Of a DNA stretch of 64,000 nucleotides, positions 8,050-16,387 are shown piece by piece (position 1 is the stretch's first letter; each line of letters opens with the position of its first letter). The stretch comes from CAHJXG01 sp965277495. Lineage in GTDB: Bacteria > Pseudomonadota > Alphaproteobacteria > Acetobacterales > Acetobacteraceae. The translations under genes and the position numbers were made by a program. Below the pieces are notes generated by a model, which was not told where the DNA came from, ran no database searches, and saw only the letters and a list, made by a program, of their open reading frames with translations. The stretch spans positions 1,054,001 through 1,118,000 of the forward strand of contig OZ255824.1 in NCBI GenBank assembly GCA_965277495.1, given 5' to 3'.

Positions 8050-8973
8050 ATGCGTTACTCCATCGTCCTCAGCGAACCCCTCGCCGGGCTGCAGGCCCAG
8101 GCTCTCGGGTTGGCGGAGGCGGCAGGCCTCGCGCCGAAGTTGGTGCCGCTGCATCCGCGCGCACCCTGGAACTGGGTGCCGGCCCGCATGTGGCCATCGC
8201 CGCTCCACGCAATCCGGTTGCCCGACCCCGGCGATGCCATAGTGATCGGCGCTGGGGGCACGGCGGCCGTCATCGGCGCGGCGCTCCGACGGCCCGCGCG
8301 TCCGGCGGTCCAGGTGCAGCATCCGCGCATCGATCCCGCAGGCTTCGACCTGATCGTCGTCAACCGGCATGACCGTCTCGCAGGCCCCAACGTGGTCGTG
8401 ACCCGTACCGCGCTGCACCGCGCCACCCCGGCCCGGCTTGCGGAAGCGGCCGCCATCTGGGCGCCGCGGCTCGCCCACCTGCCCCGCCCGCTGGTTGCCG
8501 TGCTAGTCGGCGGCAGCAACGGCCGTTTTAGGCTGGATGCCGCGGCCGCCACCGCCCTGGGTGCGTCGCTCGCGGCCATGATGCAGGCGGATCGGGCCGG
8601 CGTGGCGCTCACGCCGTCCCGCCGCACTTCGGGGGACGCCCGGGCGGCGCTGGATCGGGCAATAACGCCGCTGGGCGGGTGGGTTTGGAACATGGAGGGG
8701 GAAAACCCATATTTCGGCCTGTTGGCGCTGGCGGACGCGATCGTGGTGACGGAGGACAGCGTGTCCATGGTGTCGGAGGCGGTCGCGACGCGGGCGCCGG
8801 TGCTGCTGGCCGGGCTGCCGGGCCGGTCCCGGCGCATCCGGCAGTTCAACCGGTATTTGCAAGAGGACGGGCGGGTGCGCCCTTTTGCCGGGCGGCTCGA
8901 CCTCTGGCCCGTCGCGCCGATCGACGATACGCAGGCGGCGGCGGACGAAATGCGCCGGCGGCTGGATTTTTAG
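8050..8973 (+). CDS. ELM1-family (DUF1022) protein
   Basis: A 307-residue protein of the family annotated as mitochondrial fission ELM1-like in bacteria. The N-terminus reads GLQAQALGLAEAAGL, followed by a VIGAGGTAA turn, VQVQHPRI, VVTRTALHR and, near the end, VVTEDSVSMVSEA, which resembles the sugar-nucleotide end of GT-B glycosyltransferases. Family members are usually encoded in alphaproteobacteria and probably act on envelope components; the true reaction is not established. The start lacks a strong ribosome site but is the first ATG and gives the full domain. The unknown gene at 8983 follows after nine bases, so they are likely one operon. Confidence 0.8.
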   Translation: MRYSIVLSEPLAGLQAQALGLAEAAGLAPKLVPLHPRAPWNWVPARMWPSPLHAIRLPDPGDAIVIGAGGTAAVIGAALRRPARPAVQVQHPRIDPAGFDLIVVNRHDRLAGPNVVVTRTALHRATPARLAEAAAIWAPRLAHLPRPLVAVLVGGSNGRFRLDAAAATALGASLAAMMQADRAGVALTPSRRTSGDARAALDRAITPLGGWVWNMEGENPYFGLLALADAIVVTEDSVSMVSEAVATRAPVLLAGLPGRSRRIRQFNRYLQEDGRVRPFAGRLDLWPVAPIDDTQAAADEMRRRLDF

Positions 8974-8982
8974 GGGACGACA

Positions 8983-10866
8983 ATGCTGGACATCCAGACC
9001 TTCGACGCGCGGGCCGGCGGCAACGTGCTGTACAAGGCCTTCGCCCATCCGGTCGCCGCCGAGGCCATCCAGCGCCTGGCGGCCAAGCTGCGCGAGGCCG
9101 GGCCGCTCGCGGTCTATGACCCCGATGGCGTGTCGGACGCGCTGTTCGCCCTGCACCCGGCGATGCCCGCGGCGGCGGAAAGCTATGTGCACGACGTGCA
9201 GCAGATTGGCGCACCCCGCGCCGGGGTGCCGGCCCGGCCGCTGACGGAACTGCCGCAATCCGGCTGCGCCACCCTGCTGATCGCCGCGTTCGACGCCGGG
9301 CGGGTGCTGGGGCGGATCACGCCTATGCTGCCCCCCGGCGTGGCCACCGCGACGCTCGACGAGGCGCGGCTGCCGGCGGAGATGCTGAGCAACCCGAAGC
9401 GCTACCTCGACCGGGTGAATTTCGCGACCAACTACGCCTTCTTCCGCGACCAGGGCGGCCTGCACACACGGCTGGTGACGGCGAACTATTGGGCGGGCTA
9501 TGGCGCCGGCGCGGTCCGGCTATGGCTGCGGCTGTTCGACGGCACCGGCGAAGTGCTCGCAGAGTGGGAGCACGCCGTCCCGTCCGGCCCCGGCGGCATC
9601 GCCATCGACAGCGCCGAGGTCCGCGCCCGATTCGGCCTACCCGAGTTCGCCGGGCAGCTTTTCATCCATGCCATCGGCGCCGCCGGGCACGACGTGGTGA
9701 AATACGCGCTCGACACCTACGGCACCGGCGCGCAGGCCAGCCTGTCCTGCACCCACGACGCCAACGCCTGGCCCGCCGACCGCTACGCCGGGATGCCTGC
9801 GCCGCGTGCCGACGAGCGCGTCGTGCTATGGCTACAGAACAGCCATGCCGCCCCGATCCCATCCGGCGCCGTGTCGCTGGACCGCATGGGGGCCAAGGCG
9901 CCGGTGCCGCTGCAGCAGGAAGTCGGCCCTTATGCCAGCCTCGCGCTCGACGTTGCCGACGTGCTGCCGGGGCTGCAATGGCCGGCGCAAATCGAGGTGC
10001 GGGCCGGTCGCCACGTAGTACGCCCGCGCTATGAGGTCACGCGCGCCGGACGCGCCCGCATTGCGCATTTGAACGTCGAGCGCGCCGACCTGCGGCCCGA
10101 CCCCGGCATCCCGTCGCTGCACAACCTGCTGGGCCGCGGCTATTTGCTGCCCTTCCCCATCCTGCCGCGCGGCCGTTTCCGCAGCATCGTGCTGCCGACC
10201 CCGATGGCCGAGCGCCAGACCAGCCTGCCGATCCGCATCGACGTGTTCGACACCGCCGGCCGCCTGGTCGCCGACCGTTTCCTCGGCTGCCTGCCCCGCA
10301 ACCACGACTTGGCGCTCGACCTGAGTGAGTTCGACGTGGAGGAGGGCCACGCCGACCTGGTCTACGATTTCCGCGACGGCGGCGAGGCCGACGGCTGGCT
10401 ACATGGGCTGTTCCGCTACGAGGACCGGTCCAGCGGCCACGCCGCCGAGAGCAGCTTCGGCGCGCATATCTACAACACGGCGATGACCTACCGCGACGAG
10501 CCGCAGAGCTATTCCGGGCCACCGCCGGGCCTGTCGACCCGGCTGTTCCTGCAACTCGGCGACCCCCGGCGCCACAGCTACGCCGCGCTGATCTACGCGG
10601 CGTCGGCGGCCTGGCATCCATGGTCCACCACGGCGCTGCTGCTGCATGACAGCGACGGCCAGGTGATCGCCGAACAGCCGCTGCGCGTCGCCTGCTCGGG
10701 GTCGGCGATGGTGTGGCCGCATCTGGTGTTCGGCGAGGCGCTGCTGCACCGGGCGGGTCCGCGCGGCTACGTGCTGATCCGGGATGCGACCTGCCGGCTA
10801 TTCGGCTATCATGGCTTGATGGATGACGCCGGCGGGTTCAGCCTGGACCACATGTTCGGCTTCTGA
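8983..10866 (+). CDS. Large conserved-looking protein of unknown function
   Basis: A 627-residue protein preceded by a good ribosome site (AGGGGAC). I recognise no enzyme signature. There is no signal peptide or membrane segment. The N-terminal 130 residues look alpha/beta (AVYDPDGVSDALFALHP, CATLLIAAFDAGRVLGRI), and the rest is rich in beta-type segments and aromatic residues such as LVTANYWAGYGAGAVRLWLR and SFGAHIYNTAMTYRDEPQSY. It lies between an ELM1-family gene and an acyl-CoA ligase, all closely spaced, which suggests a shared envelope or lipid role. Codon use is the same as in neighbouring core genes, so it is not an obvious recent import. Confidence 0.75.
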   Translation: MLDIQTFDARAGGNVLYKAFAHPVAAEAIQRLAAKLREAGPLAVYDPDGVSDALFALHPAMPAAAESYVHDVQQIGAPRAGVPARPLTELPQSGCATLLIAAFDAGRVLGRITPMLPPGVATATLDEARLPAEMLSNPKRYLDRVNFATNYAFFRDQGGLHTRLVTANYWAGYGAGAVRLWLRLFDGTGEVLAEWEHAVPSGPGGIAIDSAEVRARFGLPEFAGQLFIHAIGAAGHDVVKYALDTYGTGAQASLSCTHDANAWPADRYAGMPAPRADERVVLWLQNSHAAPIPSGAVSLDRMGAKAPVPLQQEVGPYASLALDVADVLPGLQWPAQIEVRAGRHVVRPRYEVTRAGRARIAHLNVERADLRPDPGIPSLHNLLGRGYLLPFPILPRGRFRSIVLPTPMAERQTSLPIRIDVFDTAGRLVADRFLGCLPRNHDLALDLSEFDVEEGHADLVYDFRDGGEADGWLHGLFRYEDRSSGHAAESSFGAHIYNTAMTYRDEPQSYSGPPPGLSTRLFLQLGDPRRHSYAALIYAASAAWHPWSTTALLLHDSDGQVIAEQPLRVACSGSAMVWPHLVFGEALLHRAGPRGYVLIRDATCRLFGYHGLMDDAGGFSLDHMFGF

Positions 10867-10879
10867 AGGGGGAACCGCC

Positions 10880-12517
10880 ATGGCACGCGACAAGTTCGAC
10901 CTGCCGCAAGTCGCCGCCAATTACGAGGCGTTGTCGCCATTGAGCTTCATCCGGCGCACCGCCGACGTGTTCCCGGACCGCACGGCCATCATCCACGGGC
11001 CGCATCGCGTCACCTGGGCGGAGACCTATGCCCGCTGCCGGCGCATGGCCTCCGCCTTGGCCGCGCGGGGCGTACAGCGGAGCGGCACGGTGGCGATCAT
11101 GGCGCCCAATACCCCTGCGATGGTCGAGGCGCATTTCGGCGTCCCCATGCTGGGTGCTGTGCTGTGCGCCATCAACACGCGGCTGGATGCGGAGACGGTG
11201 GCCTTCATCCTAACCCACGGCGAGGCGCGCGTCGTGCTCACCGACCGCGAGTTCGCGCCGGTCATGGCGAAGGCGCTCGCCCTCATGCCGGCGGACGCGC
11301 GCCCCTACGCGGTCGACATCGACGACCCGCTGGCCCCGCCCGGCGAACCCGTGGGGGATACCGATTACGAGGCGTTCCTGGCCGCCGGCGACCCGGCCTT
11401 CGAGTGGTCCGGACCCGGCGACGAGTGGGACGCCATCGCGCTCAATTACACGTCGGGCACCACGGGCAACCCAAAAGGCGTCGTCTCGCACCATCGCGGC
11501 GCATACCTGAACGCGGTCGGCAATGCGCTCACCTGGGGCATGGCGCAGCACCCGGTCTATCTCTGGACGCTGCCGATGTTCCACTGCAACGGCTGGTGCT
11601 TCCCCTGGACGGTCGCGGCGATGGCGGGGACCAACGTGTGCCTGCGCCGGGTCGAGGCGGCGGGCATTCTCCAAGCGATGGACCACGCCGGGGTGACCCA
11701 TCTGTGCGGCGCGCCGATCGTCATGGGCCTGATCCTGAACCATCCGGGCGTGCAGCCTCGGGACCTTTCCAAGCAGGCGCCGGTGCGCATGATGACCGCC
11801 GGCGCCGCGCCGCCCGCGGCTGTGCTGGAGGGCATGGAGCGGCTCGGTTTCAGGACGACCCACGTTTATGGCCTGACGGAGACCTATGGCCCCGTCACTG
11901 TTTGCGCCTGGCACGACGAATGGGACGCGCTGCCGGACGGCGAACGCGCGCGGCTCAAGGCGCGGCAGGGCGTGGCCTATCCGGTGCAGGAGGGCGTGAT
12001 GGTCGCCGATCCCGTGACCCTGCAGCCGGTTCCGCGCGATGGCGTCACGATGGGCGAGGTGTTCATGCGCGGCAACATCGTGATGAAGGGCTACCTCAAG
12101 AACCCGGCGGCCACCGACGAGGCGTTTGCCGGCGGCTGGTTCCATACCGGGGACCTCGCGGTCAGCCACCCCGACGGCTACCTCGAAATCCGCGACCGGT
12201 CGAAGGACATCATCATCAGCGGCGGCGAGAACATCTCCACGATTGAGGTTGAAAGCGTGCTGTATCGGCATCCCGCGGTCATGGAGGCGGCGGTGGTCGC
12301 CCGGCCGGACCCGACCTGGGGCGAGACACCCTGCGCCTTCATCACCCTGAAGCCGGACATGGCCGCGACTGAGGCCGAGATCATCGCCTTCTGCCGCGAG
12401 CACCTGGCCCGGTTCAAGGTGCCGCGCACCGTGGTGTTCGGCGCATTGCCCAAGACCAGCACCGGCAAGATGCAGAAATTCGTCTTGCGCGAGCAAGCCC
12501 GCAGCCTCGGAGAGTAG
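10880..12517 (+). CDS. AMP-forming acyl-CoA synthetase
   Basis: An ANL-superfamily ligase of 545 residues that activates a carboxylic acid to its CoA thioester through an acyl-adenylate. ATG 10880 has a strong ribosome site (AAGGGGGAA). Motifs: YTSGTTGNPKG (P-loop-like), HVYGLTETYGP, WFHTGDLAV, DRSKDIIISGGENIS and the C-terminal catalytic Lys in KTSTGKMQK. The N-terminal segment LSPLSFIRRTADVFPDRTAI resembles medium-chain or methylmercaptopropionate CoA ligases (DmdB-like). The substrate cannot be fixed from sequence. The AhpD-like gene starts five bases after its stop, so they are cotranscribed. Confidence 0.9.
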   Translation: MARDKFDLPQVAANYEALSPLSFIRRTADVFPDRTAIIHGPHRVTWAETYARCRRMASALAARGVQRSGTVAIMAPNTPAMVEAHFGVPMLGAVLCAINTRLDAETVAFILTHGEARVVLTDREFAPVMAKALALMPADARPYAVDIDDPLAPPGEPVGDTDYEAFLAAGDPAFEWSGPGDEWDAIALNYTSGTTGNPKGVVSHHRGAYLNAVGNALTWGMAQHPVYLWTLPMFHCNGWCFPWTVAAMAGTNVCLRRVEAAGILQAMDHAGVTHLCGAPIVMGLILNHPGVQPRDLSKQAPVRMMTAGAAPPAAVLEGMERLGFRTTHVYGLTETYGPVTVCAWHDEWDALPDGERARLKARQGVAYPVQEGVMVADPVTLQPVPRDGVTMGEVFMRGNIVMKGYLKNPAATDEAFAGGWFHTGDLAVSHPDGYLEIRDRSKDIIISGGENISTIEVESVLYRHPAVMEAAVVARPDPTWGETPCAFITLKPDMAATEAEIIAFCREHLARFKVPRTVVFGALPKTSTGKMQKFVLREQARSLGE

Positions 12518-12521
12518 GTTC

Positions 12522-13094
12522 ATGCCCCAGCCCAGCCACGTCATGGCGCTCGACACCGCCGACGAATCGACGCTGCCGGAGGACTTGCAGCCGTATTTCC
12601 AGAAATGCCGCGACAAGTTGGGCTTTGTGCCCAATGTGCTGCACGCCTGGCTGCTGCGTCCGGAGAAGCTGCGCAACTTCATCCGGTTGTATGACGAATT
12701 GATGCTGGCGCCCTCTGGCCTGTCGAAGCTGGAGCGCGAGATGATCGCGGTGGCGGTGTCGGCTTGGAACCGCTGCTACTATTGCCTGGTGGCGCACGGG
12801 GCGGCGGTTCGGAAGCTGTCCGGCGATCCGCAACTGGGCGAGATGCTGGCCTTCAACTACCGCGTCGCCGAGTTGCCGGCCCGGCAGCGCACGATGCTGG
12901 ACTTCGCGGTCCAGCTCACGTCCGCGCCGCATTTGGTCGGGCAGGGCGACCGCGACGCGCTCAGCGCGCAGGGGTTTTCGGACGAGGACATCTTCGACAT
13001 CGCCGAGGTCGCGGCGTTCTTCAACTACACCAACCGCGTCGCGCATGCGGTCGATATGATGCCGAATGCGGAGTACCATGGGTTGGGGCGGTAG
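12522..13094 (+). CDS. Peroxidase-related AhpD/CMD-family protein
   Basis: A 190-residue protein of the carboxymuconolactone-decarboxylase fold, peroxidase-related subgroup. The redox signature is visible in WNRCYYCLVAHG (about residues 83-94): a CxxC pair followed by the AhpD-type His, with ERE upstream supplying the acidic residue. LGFVPNVLHAWLLRPE near the N-terminus is also typical. Such proteins reduce organic peroxides or act as thiol oxidoreductases. The start is four bases after the ligase stop, with GGAG as ribosome site. Downstream lies a palindrome and then the convergent restriction island. Confidence 0.85.
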   Translation: MPQPSHVMALDTADESTLPEDLQPYFQKCRDKLGFVPNVLHAWLLRPEKLRNFIRLYDELMLAPSGLSKLEREMIAVAVSAWNRCYYCLVAHGAAVRKLSGDPQLGEMLAFNYRVAELPARQRTMLDFAVQLTSAPHLVGQGDRDALSAQGFSDEDIFDIAEVAAFFNYTNRVAHAVDMMPNAEYHGLGR

Positions 13095-13164
13095 GTTTTT
13101 AGCCGCAACTCGTCTGCATCCGCGAATAACGATGTTTTTCTCTAAGCGAGGCTCCTTGACTCAT

Positions 13165-13184
13165 TGAGCGCTCATAAATGAGCG
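13165..13184. repeat. Overlapping palindromes at the restriction-island edge
   Basis: TGAGCGCTCA (13165-13174) is a perfect ten-base palindrome, and CGCTCAT-AA-ATGAGCG (13169-13184) is a second exact inverted repeat sharing its right half. A TTGACT box lies at 13156-13161. The site sits between the convergent ends of the AhpD-like gene and the NotI-like gene. It may act as a hairpin terminator, but there is no T-run. TGAGCGCTCA is also the shape of a TetR-type operator, and no TetR gene is nearby. Confidence 0.5.
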
Positions 13185-13205
13185 TGCTCCTGCGCGAGAT
13201 AGAGG

Positions 13206-14252
13206 TTAGTAGGTCTCACTCCCTAACTTCGCCCAGAGAATTGCCTCGAAATCCGGTTTAGACATCGGCTTACCGGCGGTCAGCCCTATAACGGCTTCCT
13301 CAAGGGTCGTCATGTACGTACCGAGCACGCGCAACCCGAACAAACCATCTTCCGGATGCCGTTCGTAGCCGACTACGCACCAAACTATGTCAGCGTTGCT
13401 CACGTGATCAGCGCGCTTCATCGGGCCGAACGTAGTGAAGAACGGCGCATCGACTACGACCGCCATTTTCTTCCCCCAGCGGCGCAGTGACGGGACCTTG
13501 ATTTGCAGTTGCGGTAGCAGGCGCTTTGGGCCGCTGCTCCTGAAATCGGGTCTGCGATTCTTAACCGGTTCGGGCGGGGCCTCGTTGTTGCCGAGGCGAG
13601 CCTCAGCCTGCTGCCGTATGGCAACCCACTCGGCCTTCATCCCGTCACCCTGAAAATATACTGCTTGCAGTTCAACCGCACACCAGTCGCCGGTCGGCTC
13701 CCCATTTTCGTCAGCCGCCGCCAGCACCATGTCGATCCGGCCAACGCTGCGGGCGTCCTCATCGTCTGCCGGTTGCTGCCCAGGCTGCGCTTCCTCGACC
13801 ACCGTCTCAGCTTCATGTGGCGCCAAGAACAGCGGCGGGGCGACGTCCGGGTTTAAGAAATCAATCTCCTTGGCAAACCTCCAACGTGAGGCAGAAAGCA
13901 CGCATTGGGCTATATGGGCGAACACCGTCCCATCCTCGCAGAAGCGAACCGGACAGGTCGTGACTAATGGGCCATACTGCTCACGGCCATTCTCCTGGCG
14001 CTTGTGCTGCCGCAAGCAGCAGACGCCGCCAATCTTAGTACAGTTTAAATTCGGCTTGCCTTGTCGGTTTCGGGGAGCCATCGCAGGGAAAGACTCCCGA
14101 AACCTGCAACGCTCATCACTGTAACGTTTTAAAGCTTCAATGACGAGTCTCTCTCGCGTTTCCCGAGTAGTAAGCAGGTAGTCGCGCCCGAACCATTCGC
14201 CTATGCCGTAAGGCTGCCTTTTCCTGGTTTGCGTTCTTGGTCCTCTTGCCAT
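13206..14252 (-). CDS. NotI-family restriction endonuclease
   Basis: A 348-residue protein resembling R.NotI, which cuts an eight-base GC-only site. The family's metal-bound Cys cluster is matched by Cys49, NCTKIGGVC (Cys71, Cys78) and TTCPVRFC (Cys100, Cys105). The PD-(D/E)xK-type active site is visible as GRIDMVLA (Asp174) and CAVELQAVYFQG (Glu194, Gln196), aligning with the Asp-Glu-x-Gln set of NotI. It is the last gene of a minus-strand run with a C5 methyltransferase 28 bases upstream and vsr above that. Base composition is poorer in GC than in the flanks. Recognition of GCGGCCGC is not proven; related enzymes may differ. Confidence 0.85.
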   Translation of the reverse strand: MARGPRTQTRKRQPYGIGEWFGRDYLLTTRETRERLVIEALKRYSDERCRFRESFPAMAPRNRQGKPNLNCTKIGGVCCLRQHKRQENGREQYGPLVTTCPVRFCEDGTVFAHIAQCVLSASRWRFAKEIDFLNPDVAPPLFLAPHEAETVVEEAQPGQQPADDEDARSVGRIDMVLAAADENGEPTGDWCAVELQAVYFQGDGMKAEWVAIRQQAEARLGNNEAPPEPVKNRRPDFRSSGPKRLLPQLQIKVPSLRRWGKKMAVVVDAPFFTTFGPMKRADHVSNADIVWCVVGYERHPEDGLFGLRVLGTYMTTLEEAVIGLTAGKPMSKPDFEAILWAKLGSETY

Positions 14253-14280
14253 TCAGCGCCTCCAATGAGCGCGGGAGAAG

Positions 14281-15573
14281 CTACAGGGCCAATTCAAGCT
14301 CCCCGTCAATGCCAACGCGCGCCGTGGAGATAGCATCCGTAGCCGACTCCATCGCAGTCAAGATCATTGCGGCAACCGCACGCGCTAGCAACGGCGGCAC
14401 CGCATTTCCTACCTGCACGAACTGCTCGGTCTGGCTGCCCTGGAAAGCAAACCGATCAGGAAACGACTGTAAGCGTGCCGCCTCCCGGGGCGTGATGGCG
14501 CGCGACTGTTCGGGATGGAAGAATGCTCCCCAATGCACGTCGCACTTCGTCAGCACCGTGCAGGACAAGTCGTCCCAATGGGGACGGCCATACCGCTTCG
14601 TGTGATCGCTCCGTTTCGCGCGGGCCATGCCCGCTGGAAGCAGGCCGTGGGGTATGTCCCGCCAGGAACCCCCTGCGGGAATGTGGGCCAGCCGTGCAAG
14701 GTTCTTGGGATGCAGCCGGGGAGCGCGGTGATTTGAGAGTACCTCCGCACCATCCCGGAGAGCGTGGGCATAGTCGGATATAGCCTTGCCGCCATAGGGC
14801 ATGGTGTCCCTGCCGCCACCGTTTGGAACATCAGGCAAGTCGCCGATGGCGTCGCGGATTGTCGTGAACGGAACCCCGGCAACCGTGCCGTGCGTGGGCA
14901 GAGGAAACAGAATGGGCCTGTCCTCGCGGGTGGCGAGGAAGAACATGCGGCGGCGCTCTTGCGGCACGCCGTAGTTTTCTGCCCGGAGGAGAGCCATCGC
15001 CACCCGGTAGCCGAGCGCCTGCATCCCTTGGCGAATTTCGCGGACTACGGCACCGTCAGCCACGCTGGTGATGCCTGCGACGTTCTCCATCACCAGCCAC
15101 CGGGGCCTCAAGCCTTCCACGATGCGAAGGTATTCCCGGAACAGGCCAGCGCGGGGATCATGCTCACCCCGCCCGTGATTGTAGTAGCTGTAGCCTTGGC
15201 AAGGCGGCCCGCCCACAAGCACGTCCAACTCCCCGGGGCCGACCCCGCTGCCTTCAAGAAGCTGCGCGGCCGATACGTCCTGGATGGAGCCGCCGACGAA
15301 ACGGGCACCGGGATGAGCATGGGTGAACGTCCGCCCTGCGGCAGCAAACAGATCCTGGCCTGCGACGGTGCGGAACCCGGCTTGCTGGAATCCTTCGCTC
15401 AAGCCTCCGGCGCCACTGAACAGGTCGGCGACGGTGGGCTTGGACGCCATGCCCTGTATGTGTGTGCCAATTGGAAGTACTGGGTTCAGCGTTAAAACCG
15501 GACGCGGCTGGCCAAGAACATGGGTTTGCGGTCGTTGCCCAGCCTCGTTCAGCAACGCAACCACATCGCTCAT
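14281..15573 (-). CDS. DNA (cytosine-5-)-methyltransferase
   Basis: A 430-residue C5 methyltransferase that would protect the site cut by the adjacent NotI-like enzyme. Ordered motifs: ADLFSGAGGLSEGF (I, SAM binding), GGPPCQGYS (IV, catalytic Cys), VMENVAG (VI), VPQERRRMFF (VIII) and QVGNAVPPLLARAV (X). The target-recognition region lies between VIII and IX. The start at 15573 adds about 40 residues before motif I; the internal Met at MASKPTVADLF is an alternative that would remove this extension. The vsr gene ends 71 bases upstream, the usual company of 5-methylcytosine enzymes. Confidence 0.93.
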   Translation of the reverse strand: MSDVVALLNEAGQRPQTHVLGQPRPVLTLNPVLPIGTHIQGMASKPTVADLFSGAGGLSEGFQQAGFRTVAGQDLFAAAGRTFTHAHPGARFVGGSIQDVSAAQLLEGSGVGPGELDVLVGGPPCQGYSYYNHGRGEHDPRAGLFREYLRIVEGLRPRWLVMENVAGITSVADGAVVREIRQGMQALGYRVAMALLRAENYGVPQERRRMFFLATREDRPILFPLPTHGTVAGVPFTTIRDAIGDLPDVPNGGGRDTMPYGGKAISDYAHALRDGAEVLSNHRAPRLHPKNLARLAHIPAGGSWRDIPHGLLPAGMARAKRSDHTKRYGRPHWDDLSCTVLTKCDVHWGAFFHPEQSRAITPREAARLQSFPDRFAFQGSQTEQFVQVGNAVPPLLARAVAAMILTAMESATDAISTARVGIDGELELAL

Positions 15574-15643
15574 GCCATCCCCTATGTCATAGTGCTTGCC
15601 TTGCAGCGGAGCCGAGTCTGTCTTGCCCTAGAACCGCGAGAAT

Positions 15644-16099
15644 CTACCCTCGGCCGGTACATTGCAACTGCCCTGGCGGCCCAAGGAAGGTCCATGCCCG
15701 CCGCGCGACATCCTCCATATTATCAAGCTCGCATTCCCAAATGATTAACAAGCGCCATCCCAAGCTCTCTAGGCGCTGCCGGCTCACGTTGTCGCGCTCC
15801 ACGTTCCGTTCGAGTTTCGGCCCCCAGTAGGTTAACCGAGTGGCGGGGGCATGGGACCGGCGGCAACCCCCGTGTTGGTGCCAGAAACAGCCATGCACCT
15901 GGATGGCGGCTTTGCGCGCGGGGAACGCCAGGTCTGGCGTTCCTGGCAAATCGCGGCGGTGCAACCGAAAACGGTATCCCATGGCGTGCAGCATCTGGCG
16001 CACAGCCATCTCGGGCTTAGTGCCTTTGCTCTTGATTGCGCGCATGACCGCGCGCCGAGCGTCTGGCACATCCTCCCAAAGAGCGTTACGGATAGGCAC
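15644..16099 (-). CDS. vsr: Very short patch repair endonuclease
   Basis: Vsr nicks next to T:G mismatches that arise when 5-methylcytosine deaminates, so it limits mutation at sites modified by the neighbouring methyltransferase. The 151-residue protein has the full family pattern: MRAIKSKGTKPE, GYRFRLHRRDLPGTPDLAF (catalytic Asp), VHGCFWHQHGGC (Zn and catalytic His), YWGPKLERNVERD and GWRLLIIWECEL. It is complete and in the same orientation as the methyltransferase. Its start is overlapped by 14 bases by the end of a small upstream ORF. Confidence 0.93.
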   Translation of the reverse strand: MPIRNALWEDVPDARRAVMRAIKSKGTKPEMAVRQMLHAMGYRFRLHRRDLPGTPDLAFPARKAAIQVHGCFWHQHGGCRRSHAPATRLTYWGPKLERNVERDNVSRQRLESLGWRLLIIWECELDNMEDVARRAWTFLGPPGQLQCTGRG

Positions 16100-16271
16100 T
16101 CGTTTGCCCTTCGATGGCCCGCGGCGGAACTTTCCCCTTGATCACCCTTGACCGATACAGCCCCGGTTCGTTGATCGCATGGTTCTTGGCCTTTTGCGCG
16201 ATTTCGTCCTCGAATTTCGTGAATACCGGATGGCCATGCACTTGGATTAAGTCGTCGAACTCGGAAGACAT
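16086..16271 (-). CDS. Small unknown ORF leading the restriction island
   Basis: A 61-residue frame starting MSSEFDDLIQVHGHPVFTKF and ending in the first codons of vsr (14-base overlap), so it is probably translated together with vsr. It is rich in charged residues (EDEIAQKAKNHAINEPG, SRVIKGKVPP). I recognise no family; there is no visible helix-turn-helix, so a controller-protein role is not supported. The same frame stays open upstream toward 16365, so a longer GTG-started form or a 5'-truncated gene is possible. Composition is like the rest of the island. Confidence 0.45.
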   Translation of the reverse strand: MSSEFDDLIQVHGHPVFTKFEDEIAQKAKNHAINEPGLYRSRVIKGKVPPRAIEGQTSAYP

Positions 16272-16365
16272 CTCGCCCACGGTCGTCTTTGCTTCTGACC
16301 TACTTCGGACCGGAGTGTTAACCGCTGAGCGGCTATCTCCTGGCACTATGGAAGTAGCTGTCTCT

Positions 16366-16385
16366 AAAACAGCAGGATTGCTGCT
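16366..16385 (-). terminator. Rho-independent terminator after the DUF3035 lipoprotein gene
   Basis: On the minus strand, directly after the lipoprotein stop, AGCAGCA-ATCC-TGCTGTT forms a seven-pair stem with one G-T wobble and a four-base loop, followed by TTTT. It ends the lspA-lipoprotein transcript and implies that the restriction island downstream has its own promoter between 16272 and 16365. Confidence 0.65.
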
Positions 16386-16387
16386 AG

